From Acridotheres tristis (lineage: Eukaryota; Chordata; Aves; Passeriformes; Sturnidae): DNA of 64,000 nucleotides. Position 1 is the stretch's first letter. Each line of letters begins with the position of its first letter. The notes beneath the pieces were generated by a model that was given only the letters and a program-made list of their open reading frames with translations, was not told the DNA's origin and made no database searches. Location: the NCBI GenBank assembly GCA_037013685.1, contig CM072884.1, forward strand, positions 110,772,048 to 110,836,047, read 5' to 3'. Of this stretch, positions 24,600 through 38,200 are shown in pieces. The position numbers and the translations under genes are program-made.

Positions 24600-27500
24600 T
24601 TCTCCATGTATTTCTTTGTAAGCTTAAAACGGTTTCCTACTATATGAGCTGGCATCCACATTTGCCTTAAAGCAATGACACCTGAAGCATCTTTCTGTTC
24701 TGTGGGCAGCAGGCTGCTGGGGCCTTTACAACTTGTTCTCATCCTTACCCTGCAATTTGTTTTGGCTGTCGTCACTGAGCACTTCCATTCTCTTGTTTTC
24801 AGAGTCTTCCCTGGTACTGCTTATGCTGTAGCTGAAGTCTGCAAGGTCAAAATATCAATTTGCTTGGGTGGGCAGTGCTGCTGTAGCTGCTATAACACAG
24901 AAAAATGGTGGTGTTACGCTTTTCTGCACGTCAGACTTTGTTCCTTCACCCTCCTCTGTTTCTGCTTTTCCCCTTCTGGGAAGAGAACCCCAGACACAAG
25001 TCTGTGGAATTTACCAAGTTAGGAGTGCACTGAGTTAGAAATGCTGCAGGAAAGAAATGTACCCTTAATGATAATCCTCAAGCATCAAGGCATGAGCTGC
25101 TTTGTAGCACTTTGCCCTTCAGTGCTCTTGCCTTGTGTCATCCTGCTCCCAGACATCCTTGCTTAGCTCAGGAATCACATCCCCACTGCTGTGTTTGACC
25201 CAACAGTTTGTTCCTTCTTCTTTATTGTGGTGCTTCACCTCATTTCCAGCCTGACTGCTCAAGTTCTTAGCAGTTTTGAGGTGCTGCTTTTAGCACTGTG
25301 CCCAGGGTATTGTTTTGGCCTCTGTTATCTCTATATTTACATTATCAGCAACACTTTTGCTGCTGGCCAGTGATATTGGTATGCTCATGGCACCCAGGTA
25401 TGTTCCTTCTTTCTTGTCTGCACGAGTACCCATCAATAATTCTGTTTCTGCCTCCCTTATCTCCCTCTTGGAGAGATACAACTGCTTTAAAGATAACAAA
25501 ACCCAGAAATTCTATTCTTCCCCTCTGATTCTCACCATTCATCTTTCTCCCCTCACTAGCAACGCTGGTGTCATTTTTGTTGTTATTGCCAAGAAAATAC
25601 CTTTTTAAGAAATAGTGGTGCTCAGCTTTGGACTCGGCTCGCCCACACTATCAAAACATGGCATGTGTATTTTTAGGCACAGTTCATCACAATTCTTAAT
25701 TTTGGTTCAGTGGATAAGCCCTTCCATGTGTCTTTGTTTTGTGCCTCAGCATCAGCCATATTATCTATGATTATTTCTTCATTTCCCTACCCTGCACTCT
25801 CCTAAAGCTGATACAGACCAGACTGATTTTTTAGCTTTTTTTTCTGTTCCTCATGATCTCCACCTTTTCACCTTTTCTGAAGAATACCTTTCGTAGTCTG
25901 ATATTCTCACCTTATGCTTATTTTTCTCATCTCATTTACGACCTGCCAAGTCACTTTTTTTTTCATTTTAGCATACTTTTCTCATTCCTTGCTCTTTCTG
26001 CATCAAACTTTTCTCATTTTGTACTTTAGAATTTTTTTATTAACTCCTTTTACTTCTTGTTTATTTCCAAAGTTTAAATCCCTTCTTAAAAGGACTTGCT
26101 GTGTTTTTCTCCCTAATCCCATGCATGTTGTCTCTTATAGATCAGCATTACTTGTTTTCTTTTCTAGGCTATATTGCCTGGAAGATATTGAACTTGCCTG
26201 ATGTTTTTATGTTTTTGTTGTTACTTGTTTCTTTATATAATCCTCCTCCAAGTATTGTACTAGAAACCTTTACAAAGGGTATGGACCTTTTATTTCCAAC
26301 TCCATCATTATTCTGTTTCTGCTCAAAACTAGCATAATTTTAAGACTATATTTTCCAGAAAGACAAAAACATAAGAGGGCTTCTTTTCAAAGGAATCAAA
26401 GATATAAGAACTCACAAACAACTTCTTCAGAGCCTGAAAAAATACTGCATTGGGCAATCCAAGTGTGGAAGGGGAAGGAAAACTTTGGAGAGGGTTCAAG
26501 GCCCAGCTAAATGTAACACCTTGGGCTGCAGACAGTTTCTTGGCCTTTTTTTATCCGATGTGATTTCATCCCAAGTGCCAAACACAGTTGGCCACAGATT
26601 CCTGAAGTGCTGAACGAGATACAAAGAGAAAGAAAAAGCCCACAAAACTGTGCTGGATGGGTGGCTGTAAGCCTGGAAGCAGCATCCAACTTTGAAAGCC
26701 AGAGAAAAATACTTCTGGTTTGTGATTCAATATGTTGTTTAGGGTGCTGATTCCATCTCAAGTCTCTCTGCATTTGAGACAATGCTCAGCTCCTGAAGAC
26801 AGATACTTTTGGTGCAATTCTCTTTCACTGGGAAAAAAAAACCCATTATCTATCCTTTACATCTCTAGGGGAAAGAACATTTGATGTGACTGTGTCTGAA
26901 AGATTCATAAACCAGAACGTGTATGAAGTCTTTTAAGATTTCAAAAAGAAAAATCATACTGTGGTTTTTAAATCCATCTTCCTGATTTGTGGGACAGGTG
27001 ATTTGTCATTTGCCATCACAATCAGAATACAAATACCTCTCATTCCTACCAGAGGTAGGGAGATGTGGAAAGATCAATTCCTTCAGTAGGCCTTTGTAAG
27101 AAGAGTGACAGTGGGGAAGAGGAGTATTTCCAGGGGAAAATCATGGAAGCACCATTTATATGACACAATACTGGGAAAAGCTCCATCATGTACAAACTGA
27201 GGAAACTGGGAGAGATTTATGAGAAACTCTTCCATGTAGGGGCATGCCTGGGAGGATTAAGGTCTCTTAAAATGCTCTTAGCTGTACCTAAGCCTGGAGT
27301 GGGCTTACACCTCTGTTTCAGAGATGTGTAAAAAAAGCTCACAGGACCTTGAGACACCTGGAAGGATGGTGCTGTTCCCTGTGCAATTCAGTGATGCACA
27401 GCTGCAGGGATTTACACCAGGCATTGGATTTCCTGTCTGGCTTATAGAATCCAGCACAGGAAGAGGGAGGAGAAGATGCTCCTGAGAAAGGGAAAGGTTA

Positions 27501-28599
27501 TGCTTTGGATGAGGGAAGATTGAGGCACTCTGGTCTTTCTTTTACAGAGCTGCCCATGGCTTTTTATGGGGGAGGACAGGAGGTTTCTCATAGCAGTGTC
27601 ATGATCCTCCCTGTCCTGGAAGATGAGAGCAGCCTGTGGCCACTTTCAATATATTTTCAAAACAGTGGGTCTGGCTCAGGGGCTCTGACAGTGAATTTAC
27701 TGCTGCCTCCTTGGCACCCCTGGGGGTGCTGAGCTGCAGGAATGGTTCTTAGGGGAGTTCTCTGGAATGTCAGGCTGCTCAACACAGCTTTTGGGTCTCA
27801 GCCAGGACGTGTAGGTGCTGCTGTGCTGAACAAGGCAGATTTGTGGGGCTGGGGAACATCTGCTCAGTGGTCTCCTGGAAACATAAAGGAAGATCTGCAA
27901 CTTCAGGATGGATGCAGATTAATGAAACTGAATCAATTGGGTCTGAATCAATCGGGTCCTCAACACATGGACCTTTTTCTGTCTCCTGCACTGCAGGGTA
28001 ATGTATTGTCTGCACTCCCAAAAATAGCTCTGGAAGGAATTGTTCTCCAGAAAAAAATCCTCTGAAGTATATTTTCTTCCATGACATGAAAAAGCATTCA
28101 TGCAAACTCACACCTGGGCTTTATTTTATCAATAAATTACAGAAATTAGCAGTAGTCCATATGGGCTGATTTGAGTTTAGGGGTGGGAAGAAGAGATTTT
28201 CATGTGCTTCCCACCTACCTGCAGGAGCATGGGAATATTTGTTTTGAAGTGCCTGCACTCCTCTCTAGGCAAAAGTCACAATGTGGGATTGTGATGTCAG
28301 CAGTGGATTCTTATTTTCCTCTTTTTCTCACACAGACACTTTCCAAAGTTATGAAATCCTTATGTGGATTTTAGGTCCCAACTCTGATCTTGTTACCATA
28401 TTAACTTGTAGACTGCTGAGGGGTTTTTTTTGTTTTCTTTTTTCCTCTTCCCTGGCATTTTCTCCCCTGAAATATACCTGAGCGATTGTCTCTGCATACA
28501 TAAAGACACAATTATTTCAATATCATACAATCATGGGAACATCTGATGGGAAAAGACTTCTGGAGGGTACAGAGATCAGATTTCTTTTCTTGCAGTGAA
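24600..28599. other. Intergenic sequence with pyrimidine-rich stretch
   Basis: No exon is recognised. From about 25.5 to 26.34 kb the plus strand is strongly T/C-rich, which produces several short hydrophobic frames that mimic membrane proteins. These are composition artefacts. Confidence 0.5.
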
Positions 28600-29270
28600 C
28601 CCAAAGCCCAGCTTCTCTCAGCTTCTCCTCACGAGTCCTATGTTTGTGCATCCTGAGCTATCTGGTTACCCTCTGCCTGTCCCTCTTCTTCCAAATCCCT
28701 GCTGAATGGGGTTCCTACAGCTGTCCCCAGTCTGCTCCAGGTGTGATCTCACCTGTTCTGACCAGAGGGGAAGAGTCACTTCCTTGGATATTTTGTCCTG
28801 GCCCTCCAGATGTGACCTGGTGAGGAGTTTGCTGACTTACAGAGTTGGTGCCCAGCAGCCTGGTGCCCACCATCCCCCCTAAATCCTTCTGAGCCCTTTT
28901 CCATTGTTTCCCAGCATGTCCTGATGCATGGAGTTGTTTCCTCTCTGCTCCAAAATTTTGGGTTTCTCCTTGTTGCATTCCAAGAGGGTTTTTGTTGGCC
29001 CAATCCACCTGTTCTACAGGATTCCCCTGGATTCAAGCTCTGACATTCAGTATGTGAATTACTCCCCTTTTCCTGGTAGTCAGGTCATTTTTCCTGATTA
29101 TCACAGATTTGCAGAGATGGCAGACAGGGGCCTTGCTATCACATCAGCCAGCACTTTCAGCACTCCTGCAGGTCTGAGTGAGCTTTTCTGTATAATTTGC
29201 AACCAGTTGCTCTCCCACTGTTTGCTGTCATCCTTCCCAGACTCCATCTCCGTGGTAAAACACAGAGGAA
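28600..29270 (-). mobile_element. Old diverged CR1 LINE, internal portion
   Basis: The antisense CR1 signature is recognisable but degraded. CTCCAGGTGTGATCTCACC corresponds to the CR1 'mode of evidence' block, and is followed by GGGAAGAGTCACTTCCTTGG, a CCTAAATCCTTCTGAGCCC block, a GATGCATGGAGTTGTTTCC block and CAATCCACCTGTTCTACAGG. High divergence and lack of the 3' tail indicate an old insertion. Ends are approximate. Confidence 0.72.
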
Positions 29271-29935
29271 TTGAACAAGACTTTAAATTTGAATACTAAG
29301 AAAAAAAATGAGCATTGAGCACGCTGCCGCTTTCTGCACTGCCCATCCCTGTGCCTTTTACTGAGGTACACACTGAGGTTCAGGCTGTCTGCAGGAACTG
29401 TTGGCATGTGCTCAGAGGGTTTTTAGTGCAAACTGCCCGTGGTGATTGAGAAAATAATACCTTTGTATTGCAGCAAATTGGCCCTGTTTGTAGTACTCCA
29501 AACTGCCTTAGCTGAGGTGCAGCGTGCTCTGTCTGAAAATGCCACTGAAAACAACTCAGGCAGCCTTCACTGATGAAACAATCACGCTCTACAACTCCAT
29601 CTAATGCACAAGAATGTGTGCTCCAGTGGTAAATCCTTTCCCTGAGGATGTGTGTGCTTTCAGAACACAGGAATGCTGATGTAATGGCCATGGCTCAGCT
29701 GGTACATGTAATTTGTTAAGGTGCAATGTGATGAAATCCCTGGAGTGTTTTGGAGGGGGCTGCACAGAAGTGATGGGGTGGGAGACAGGCTCGTCTTCAT
29801 CCTCAGGACATTTGCTGTGTTTGGGGTGTTCGTATGAGGACAGAGGCAGCAGAACTGTGTGAGACTCATAACCTCCTTTGTTTTACTTCTACTGGTAGGC
29901 AGTGATCCAAACAAGAGCTGGCCAGGCCAGTCTTA

Positions 29936-30230
29936 GAGTAACAGAATCCTAAAATGGTTTGAGTTGGAAGTAACCTCAAAGATTGTGTAGTTCCACTATC
30001 TCAGGTTGCTCCAAGCCCCATCCAGATTGGTCTTGGACACTTCCAGGGGCCCAGGGGCAGCTGCAGCTTCTCTGGTAACCTGTGCCAGGGCTTCAGCACC
30101 TCACAGGGAAGAATTTCTTCCTAATATCTAAGCTAAATGTCCCTTCTTTCAGTTTGAACCCATTACTCCTTGTCCTATCACAGTTACTGATAAAGAGTCC
30201 CTCTCTTCTATCATTTGAAACAAGAGAAAA
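29936..30230 (-). mobile_element. CR1 LINE, 3' fragment
   Basis: It begins with a CR1 tail (AACAGAATCCTAAAATGG) and GTTGGAAGTAACCTCAAAG. The CAGGTTGCTCCAAGCCCC block, CTTGGACACTTCCAGGG, GAATTTCTTCCTAATATC and TTTGAACCCATTACTCCTTG follow. About 295 bases remain, moderately diverged. Confidence 0.94.
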
Positions 30231-30372
30231 TCAAATTATCTGAGAGATCAGAGGAATTTGATGAAGGAGGGCCAGAACTGCAGGACAAAGCCACGCTTCT
30301 GCACAAGAACCTTAAATGCAGTGCTTGTATAACTTGCTAAAGAGTTCAGATTAAAAGATTATGAAACAAGCC

Positions 30373-30395
30373 TTTTTTTTTTTTTTTTTTTTTTT
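30373..30395 (+). repeat. Homopolymer T23
   Basis: A pure T run of 23 bases. I found no flanking direct repeat or recognisable element that would mark it as a retrocopy tail. Other long A/T runs are at 1318-1336 (A19), 16045-16067 (T23), 21095-21114 (A20), 19569-19584 (T16), 35234-35260 (T with one C) and 57902-57916 (A15). A C11 run is at 57484-57494. Confidence 0.95.
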
Positions 30396-33300
30396 GTCTC
30401 CTGAAACTCTTTCCCACTTCTAAGAAGGAGAAGTTTCCTTACAGGAATGAAAGGCAGCGTGTTGATAACAAACAAGTCAAACCACAAGTGCTTTGTGCAG
30501 CAGTGACCTGCAGGCAGCAGAGATGAAGGGCTCATTTCCTTCTAGGAGCTGAGGGTGGCTGGGCAGCTGCACTGGACCATGAACCTTCTGAGCTCAGAGC
30601 CTGGCAAAATTCCACCCAAGGCCTGGCTGGAGCTGGAGCAGTTTTGGGGAAGCTCCAGTCACCTGGATCTACAAGCCACATCACTCCCTGTTGTGTCCCA
30701 CGTGCCAGCATCATCTCACTGAACCCTCCCTCAGCAGGGAGTGGGAGAAATGCCAGAAAAAGGCCATTGTGTTGGCTTTTCCTGGTGGAAAAGGAGCCTT
30801 GTGTAAAGCCTCATGTTGCCTTGTGCTGTTTCTTCCCTTCCAGAACTTAAAAAAATCAGGTGTCCATGAAAAAATTACAGCTGGGAGCAGAGCTGATGTT
30901 TAACATACAGAATTCACCTCTCAGGGAGTTCTTCCAGTCACAGAACTGAACTAACGTTGAGCTTGTTCTGGGTTTCATTTTCTCCTTGGGAATACCTGAA
31001 GTTTAGTATTTTCACAAATGCTGCACCTTGAATCACAACTCTTCTCTTTTTGCCTATGTAAGTCTGTATAAGTGTGTGAAGGCTGCAAAACCCTTCAATC
31101 CCTTCAATAACTAGAACTTCCTTAACTTAAATGTCCAGCAAATCCTCTGTGAGGCAATTAATGTTCTGGAATATTTGCTTCAAGACAACATTGTGATGCT
31201 TTGTAGTGCCAAACTATCTCATCTGAAGGATGAAAATGAAGCAGGCTCTCACTATTTTTTGTCACCCATGCACATGAAAAAACCCTGCAATTAAATATTT
31301 AGTAATTTTCATGTCTTTAAACAAAAGGTAATAAGGAATAATGGTCCAAAAAGGGGAAATACCGAGTGCTCTGAAAATACTTTTTGCTATTCATGAACGG
31401 TTTATTAACTGTATCTGGACTCTGCAAATCTGTTCAGTGGATAATATAGATAAACAATTGTCAATTTACATGTGAAAACTGTCTAGTTTGACTTTTTGCC
31501 CTCTCTGATAAAGTGCTGGTTGTGTGGCTACATAGCTGCTCATGGACTGGAGAACAGATTTTTAGGCAGTGGAATACCAAATAGCAAATATTTGTGCTGC
31601 TGCATTGAAAAACTCAATTACATGCAGGCATTTTTCAGGGAATAGGTACTTTTCAAGCATTCACATGAATCAAAAAGCTATTCACTGGGATGTTTATGAA
31701 CTTCAAAGCAGTGGTACATGAACAGAAAAGAGCATAAGAGTGCTTCAGAATTCAAAGAGACATTCCTAAACATAGCTTGGCAGTGCCAGCCTCAGGCCAA
31801 GTGTCAATGCTATCTCCCTGCTTACAATTTATTATTCTGGTGCAATATGCACTGAGCATTTGGCATGCCAAAGCCTTCTAAGTCTCTGTTTTGCGTAAAA
31901 TATTTGTGTCAGCAAGGGGTTGTAATCCAGGGAGCTGCTTGGAACTGCAGGCAGCCAGGAAGGGGAATCAAGGCATTAAATCTCACTGCCACTCCTCACA
32001 AGAGACAAAACTTTTTTCCTTATCCTCTCTTCACAAAGGATCCCTGGAAACTCTTTGACTGGGTGAATGATCGTGGGGTTAGGGAGAGCGTGGATAAATT
32101 TTCAGCTGTTGATTGTGGAGGGACTCCAAAAGAAGTCTGGGGAAGAGTATTGAGCTGATTTTTGGTTTGTTTACATGGAATTTCCCGAGTTGCACCAGCC
32201 CATCTTGGAGAGACAAAGAATAGGAAGTCACTTGAAGTTGGCCACTTACCAAAGCAGGTATTTTGGACTACAAATGCCATCCTTGCATCATTGTGCAGCT
32301 GTTTGATTTATAAATTACCTGTAGATTTATCACCTTATGAGTCTTTGGTGAAGGATGACTGGAATTGGAGAGGGATATCCCACACAGGAGAGTGGTCCAG
32401 TAGTGGAAGAGGTGCCTGGAGATGGCTGTGGTGTCTGGGAGACTTCCAAAAGAATGAAGATCTGGGAGATGGCATCCTGGAAGGCTTCCAAAACCCTTTT
32501 GGATGGGGCCTGGATCAAGCAGATCTCACTGTGAAGTTGGCCATGCCCTGAGGAGTGGAGTGGAGCAGAAGTCTCATCTAACCTGAATTTTCTGTGCCTC
32601 TAGGTGCTGATGGAGGTGTCCCCAGGGAAACAGCAGAGGGAGAAAAGCATGAGATTAGTCTGTATTTCCTATCTGGGCTGCAGGGCAGAATTCCGAAGAG
32701 CATAAATGGCTGGAATCTCGTCTCTGTGCAGTCAGCCTTGCATGGATTCTTTTTTCAGCCTTGATTTTTCTCTTGTGGATTTTATCTCATCTCTAAAGTC
32801 ATGGGAACTGAAATTTCATGTTACAATTTGTCTCCTCTTATCAGCAGTGCATTGCTTTGTGTTATGTTATCTGTCTTGTCTACAACCATTTTAGCATGCT
32901 TTTTTTTTTAACAGCATAAATATTAGGAAGAGAATTATTGTATTATTAGATATTACAGTATGAAATGAAGAGGAAAGTTAAGGGCAGATAACAAGGAAGG
33001 CTTTCACTGCAAGACTTAAAGGGATGTGGCAGCATTAAGTCATTTAAAACAAGTCTGAACAACTTATTGAGACAAATACTGTGGGGAAATAGCCAAAATT
33101 TCTGTCTGGAAACTACTGAACTCTTGAAGTCCAGTTGTAGAGGACAGAGCATATATTCAGCTCCAGTCTTTTACCTCTCAACAATTTCCACAGTAGCACA
33201 CCAAAATGACTTTATAAATAACATTAGATTTTGTATGTGCTGGCCTAAACTCTCAGTTTTCTTATCAGGAAGGACTTGGGGATATCTAAAAGCTCAGCTG

Positions 33301-35031
33301 ACTCTTGTATCTGCATACACAGGGGGAAAAGTTTGGTAGTGTTTGTTTCTATTGGAATACAAAATAGGAAAATGAGCAAAAAACTTTCTTTTTCAGGGTT
33401 TAGATTGCAATTCTAGACTGAAGCTGAAATATATTTAGGGTATTTCAAATACAGAGCTGGCTACATTCTCAGGGAAGTAAAAGAAGTTACGAGGTGGAAA
33501 GTCCAGGTGGATTCCCTCAGCCAGGACTGGACAAACAAGGGCTGGACTTTGTGTTGCTTCAGCTGCTGGAAATGATGAGAGCAGAGCTTTGGTGTGACCC
33601 CTGATCCCCCTGGGGTTATGAAGAGGGTGGCAGCACCTCATCCAGTGGGGTTTTCATTGGGCTGATGGCAGTTCAGGACTGTCCTGATCCTGTGCTTGCT
33701 CACATTTATAAATTCTCTGCTGTGCCAAGCCAGATGTCACCGGGTCTCTCTGAAAGCTGAAAGGCTGATATTTAGAGTCCTGGGTGGAGCCAGCATATAA
33801 AGACATAACGTTCCCTCATAGAGCCATCACCACTAACAAATAAATTAAATTTGAGCTAGTGTCGTCTCTTACTCCGGCCTTGAGTAATGTTGTCAACATT
33901 TTTAAAAGAACAGCCTGGAACTCTGCTTTGCAAAACATGTGCAACCAATGTTCTTGACCAGAGAAAGAAATTAATGAATAATTAACCACTTCCATAGATC
34001 ACAACATGTTCAAAGCAAGGAGGCCTGCATTGGGAGGACAGTCATAAATTGCAGGGCTAAGGCAGCTGAGAGCTGATGAGAACTGGGTTTGAACTTAGGC
34101 TGGGGTAACTCTGTGATCTATGGGAGTCCTTCAGTGTGACAGTTTCTCCATGCTTGTGCCAAGTATGCTGATGAAGTTTCAAGAGGTTACCAGTCATGCA
34201 TAGTCTACAGATATTTGTATTACTGGGTGAAGCAGAAGTGAAAGATAGCTGTTGTAGTCAGGGAAATGACTAATGAGGAAGGTTACCAGGAGCTTTGCAT
34301 TTTAAAGGCCTCTCAGTGAAAAATGGTGTGGGGGACAGAGGCTCCTTGCATGCTGATGTGTTGGGTCCCCCACCTCAGCCTCTCATTCAAATAATGAAAA
34401 TTCCTACGACAGTGCTTTGTTTGATGAACACAATGTTGTGTGCATGAGGCAAGATTTCATACCTGGAAATGGAATATTTTCCAGCTTTTTGTTACATGCT
34501 GTGATTTGCAAGGCAAGGTTTTGTTGAAGCCCAACGAGGTGTCAATGTGTTGATTGTGAAAATTGGGATGGTAGCAGAGGACAAGGCTGGACCAGTAAAT
34601 TTCTCACTGATAGAACCTCCAGAGCAGCAGGAGTATGGCCTGGTGTCAGGTCAAGGGAGGAACCTGATATTCTTGTTATGGTCTGAGGTGGTGAAGTGTC
34701 TGTGACCCTGAAAATGGAAATTCCACTGTGAAACACCTGAGACACAAGAGCTTCCAGTCCCCAGGACTGTGATGATGTGCATGGAGGAGATTATAGCTCT
34801 GATCTGGACTTTAATTACATTCAGCTATATAGGAGTTTGCTCTGTAAATTCAGGAACTTCCCTTCTCCCTGGAATGGTGACTTCTCCAAGTTCTGGTCTT
34901 TCTGACCACTAATGGTCTTTCTAATGGAACAACATGTAAATGAGATAACCACTGCAGCTGATAAAGAGCTCAGGCACTCATCCTATAATCTTGTCCTTGT
35001 CACTTGAATGCTTTATCTTTCAGATGATTAA
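30396..35031. other. Intergenic sequence, no gene seen
   Basis: No exon or repeat family is recognised. A 129-codon frame at 32162-32551 has no recognisable motif. The block at 33790-34010 looks unique and possibly constrained. Confidence 0.5.
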
Positions 35032-35214
35032 CAGAATCACAGAATCACAGAATGGTTTGGGTTGGGAGTGACCTCAAAGATCATCCAGTGCCACCCCTGC
35101 CATGGCAGGGACACCTTCCACTGTCCCAGGCTGCTCCAGCCCCAATGTCCAACCTGGCCTTGGGCACTGCCAGGGATCCAGGGGCAGCCACAGCTGTGCC
35201 AGGGCCTCACCACC
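35032..35214 (-). mobile_element. CR1 LINE, short 3' fragment
   Basis: The tail repeat AGAATCACAGAATCACAGAA leads into GGGTTGGGAGTGACCTC, CCATGGCAGGGACACCTTCC and CCCAATGTCCAACCTGGCC, ending abruptly after GGGCCTCACCACC. It is well preserved and closely similar to the 40.58 kb copy, suggesting the same subfamily. Confidence 0.95.
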
Positions 35215-35260
35215 AGTAAATAAAATACTGTACTTTTTTTTTCTTTTTTTTTTTTTTTTT

Positions 35261-38200
35261 GGTGGTTATATTTTGCATAATATATGAAAGAAAAGCAATG
35301 TAGTTCTGGTTGCACCTCAGAGCAAGCTGGCAAGGTAGGAATAGTCCCTTTTGTTAAGGTTATTTCCAGTTTGATTTTGCAAAAATGGGAGCACCAGCCT
35401 CTGTGTGGAAAAATGTTTGTGTTTGTGCATTGGTTCCTCATTAAAATAAGTAGTAAGCATCATAAAAAATTCTATTTGACTAATAACAACACATCCTGTG
35501 TGCAATTAATTTTTAGCTGTGCCTATTTTACCACACACACAAAAAAAAGATTAAAAATCCTCTATAGACTTCTCTAAAGAAGATACATCTATTTTTTTCT
35601 AATTGTTAAAGAGTCTAATTATAAATAATTTGCACTTTCTGCTCACACGTTGACACTTCAGGATGCATTTCTGTCTGCAATAATGCAGGAGCAGCCAAGC
35701 TCTCTCACGGAGCTCCATGCATGCTCATGGCCACCGGGTGTCACTATCATATAGATAAAAAGAGGCTCCAGCACAAGAAAAATAAAACCAAATTTCAGCT
35801 CTGCAAAGCTCTTCTGCCAGAATTTAATAGTCGTGGCAGTCTTGTAAAGCACATTCATCTCTTCAGGCCCAGGATAATGGAGTCTATAAGGAACAGTTTG
35901 GACCCTGGTGGTGCTGGCACTCGTTCCGGGTGCCAAAATCATGCCAAGGTTGAGTCTCTGGTTCTGAACTCAGGGCAGAGCCTGGAGTGTTGGGATGTTC
36001 AGTAATTAGGGCAGGAGATTGCATTTATTTATGAGCATCGAGGGCTTTCTGGTTTTACTGTTTTTCATTATACATTCCCGTGGCCAAAATGTGAGGAAGA
36101 AAAACCCTAGCATCTTGCTGCTTCATCCCTCCAGCACCCTCCTGAATTTATGTCTCTGGAGCTGTAATGACAGCTAATTGGAACCTTTTGTCCTTGCTAT
36201 GCTCACATTTTCCAGCTTTTCCTGTGTTATTCCAACTTCTCTTTGCCCTGCCTCATCTCTGAAGTGGGCCTTAATCTGAAAATGAAGATACAGCTCTGTG
36301 AAAGGCATCAGCTCCACATGGGAACTGTGCTGCTGGGAGAAGGAAGAAGGAAGTCATCTTGTGGAATCACTTGCTTCTTTGTTTGTTTCTTTGATTTTTC
36401 TGTTTGTTTTTCAGCCACCTTGTCGTGTCCTTGGCAAACTGAGTCCCTGAAGGCTCCTGAATTCTGCCTGTGTGGGTGGCAGGAGTGCAATTCAAGGAAG
36501 GTGCTACTAAAAATAACATTCTTAGTAAAATACTATTTTTTTTTTCTGCATGGGACAAGATTCCTGTTGGCTGTGCCTGGGGTTGGTGGGTGGACATTTA
36601 CTGGTGGGACACAAGATAGCTTTATTTTCCTCCTTGCTATTTGTTTTTCATGCTTTCTAGGAGAATGTGGCTTCTGTTCTGCAGCCCCTCACATCTTTAG
36701 GCTCCTCCCTGTGGCAGTCATGGGTAGAGGTGGAAATCCTTCACCTCCTTCACACCGAGCTCCATTTGTCTCTGCTCGGGTTGGAAAGGACCAGGCAGAT
36801 CCATCTTAATTGGCAAACAGAAAATGATGCAAAACCTTTCAGACTTCACCAAAAAAAAAAAAAAACAAAACAAAATCAAAGAGACAACTGTCTATCTCCT
36901 GATCATAGGGAAGAGTTCAGGGTGTATCTTCCATCTGGAATCTATTAAAGGAAACATTCTCTACTCTGCTTTGTGGGAAAGGGGAAAATCCAGAGGTATG
37001 GACTGGCTCCCTCCAGATCAGCCTTGGAGTCTGCACCTTCCATAATCCCAACCAGAGCTTGATCCAGCTTCCATAGCCAGACTGGGGAAGGCAAGAGCAG
37101 GATGACATCTCTTGTATTGTGCAAACTCTGACATTCATTTTTCAAAATTACCAAGGAGTGTTGTGCAGCAGGCTTTTTTTATGTGCCTCATTATTTTTTT
37201 TTTTTTTTGGCTGGTGCATTGCTGGCTGCCATACGGCTCAATATAAAAATCTTTATGGGTATCTGCTGTCTCTCATAATACATAAAGTTATTTTAATTAA
37301 CACTAATTAAATCAATCTAAAACATATATGACACATAGCCCCACAAATTAGATAATTGAAGTGAGCTGGCCAAGTCCTTAGATTTTTGCGAAATGCTGCT
37401 GGTGCCTCATGAAAGCACTGATAACACTCTCCTACTCTGCTTGTGCTGTGCAGACATTCCTGGTTAGATTCTGGTGCTCCTGAGTTTTCTTATTCACTGG
37501 AGCTGCAGGAACAGGAAGGGAAATGCCTCTTGTCATTTTGAACACAGCAGGAAAATCTAAGTTGCAGCACAGTGGCATTTCTTGCTGTTGCTCTGAACTT
37601 TTTCTCAAGTGTCCTTCTGACATCAGTGGCCAGTTTGGATTCACAGCCTAAAGCTGGCTTATTCAGCAGAGCTGAATTTAAAACCTGAGTTACTAAGTAG
37701 AAGGCAGGTTTGTTTAGATGAAAGTATCTGGAAATTTTTTTCAGAACAATGAGGAAGCACGAAGAATCACAGGCAAAATGTCTCTACACAAGGAATTTCA
37801 CTTAATTTATTGTCATTTAACATAAGCCACGAATTACTGATTCAGACACTGAGAAAAGATGGAGAGAGAAACAATTAAGCACTTAGGGCAACACTTTTCC
37901 TCTTCTCTCTCAAGATAAGCTTCAATCCAGCACCTCTCCTCCTTCCCCCTCTCCACAACTCTTGTCCCTGTATGAGTCCTTTGGGCAGGTGATGGGCAGA
38001 GGGAAACTTCTTTTGGCCCTTCTTGCCTTCCAGGACTGTGCCTCCAGCCCTGTTCTCAGGAGCATCTTCCACGTGTCCCTTACATTCCTCCAAATCTCTC
38101 TTTTTGCTTTCTCTTCATAGTTTTCCTTGGCATCCAAAAAAGTGCCTTTATGTCCTTTGTCTCCTGCCCTCAGTGCTTGCCCCCATTTCTTAAATACGTC

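Noticed and set aside
24123..24621. Several 95-152 codon ORFs at 24.1-24.6 kb
   Set aside because: They lie inside young CR1 copy A; open frames come from G-rich strand bias.
30373..30395. T23 run as the tail of a processed pseudogene
   Set aside because: No convincing flanking direct repeat and no recognisable coding sequence next to it.
36243..36809. 188-codon plus-strand ORF with hydrophobic stretches
   Set aside because: The hydrophobic runs come from T-rich sequence including a poly-T run. No start context or domain.
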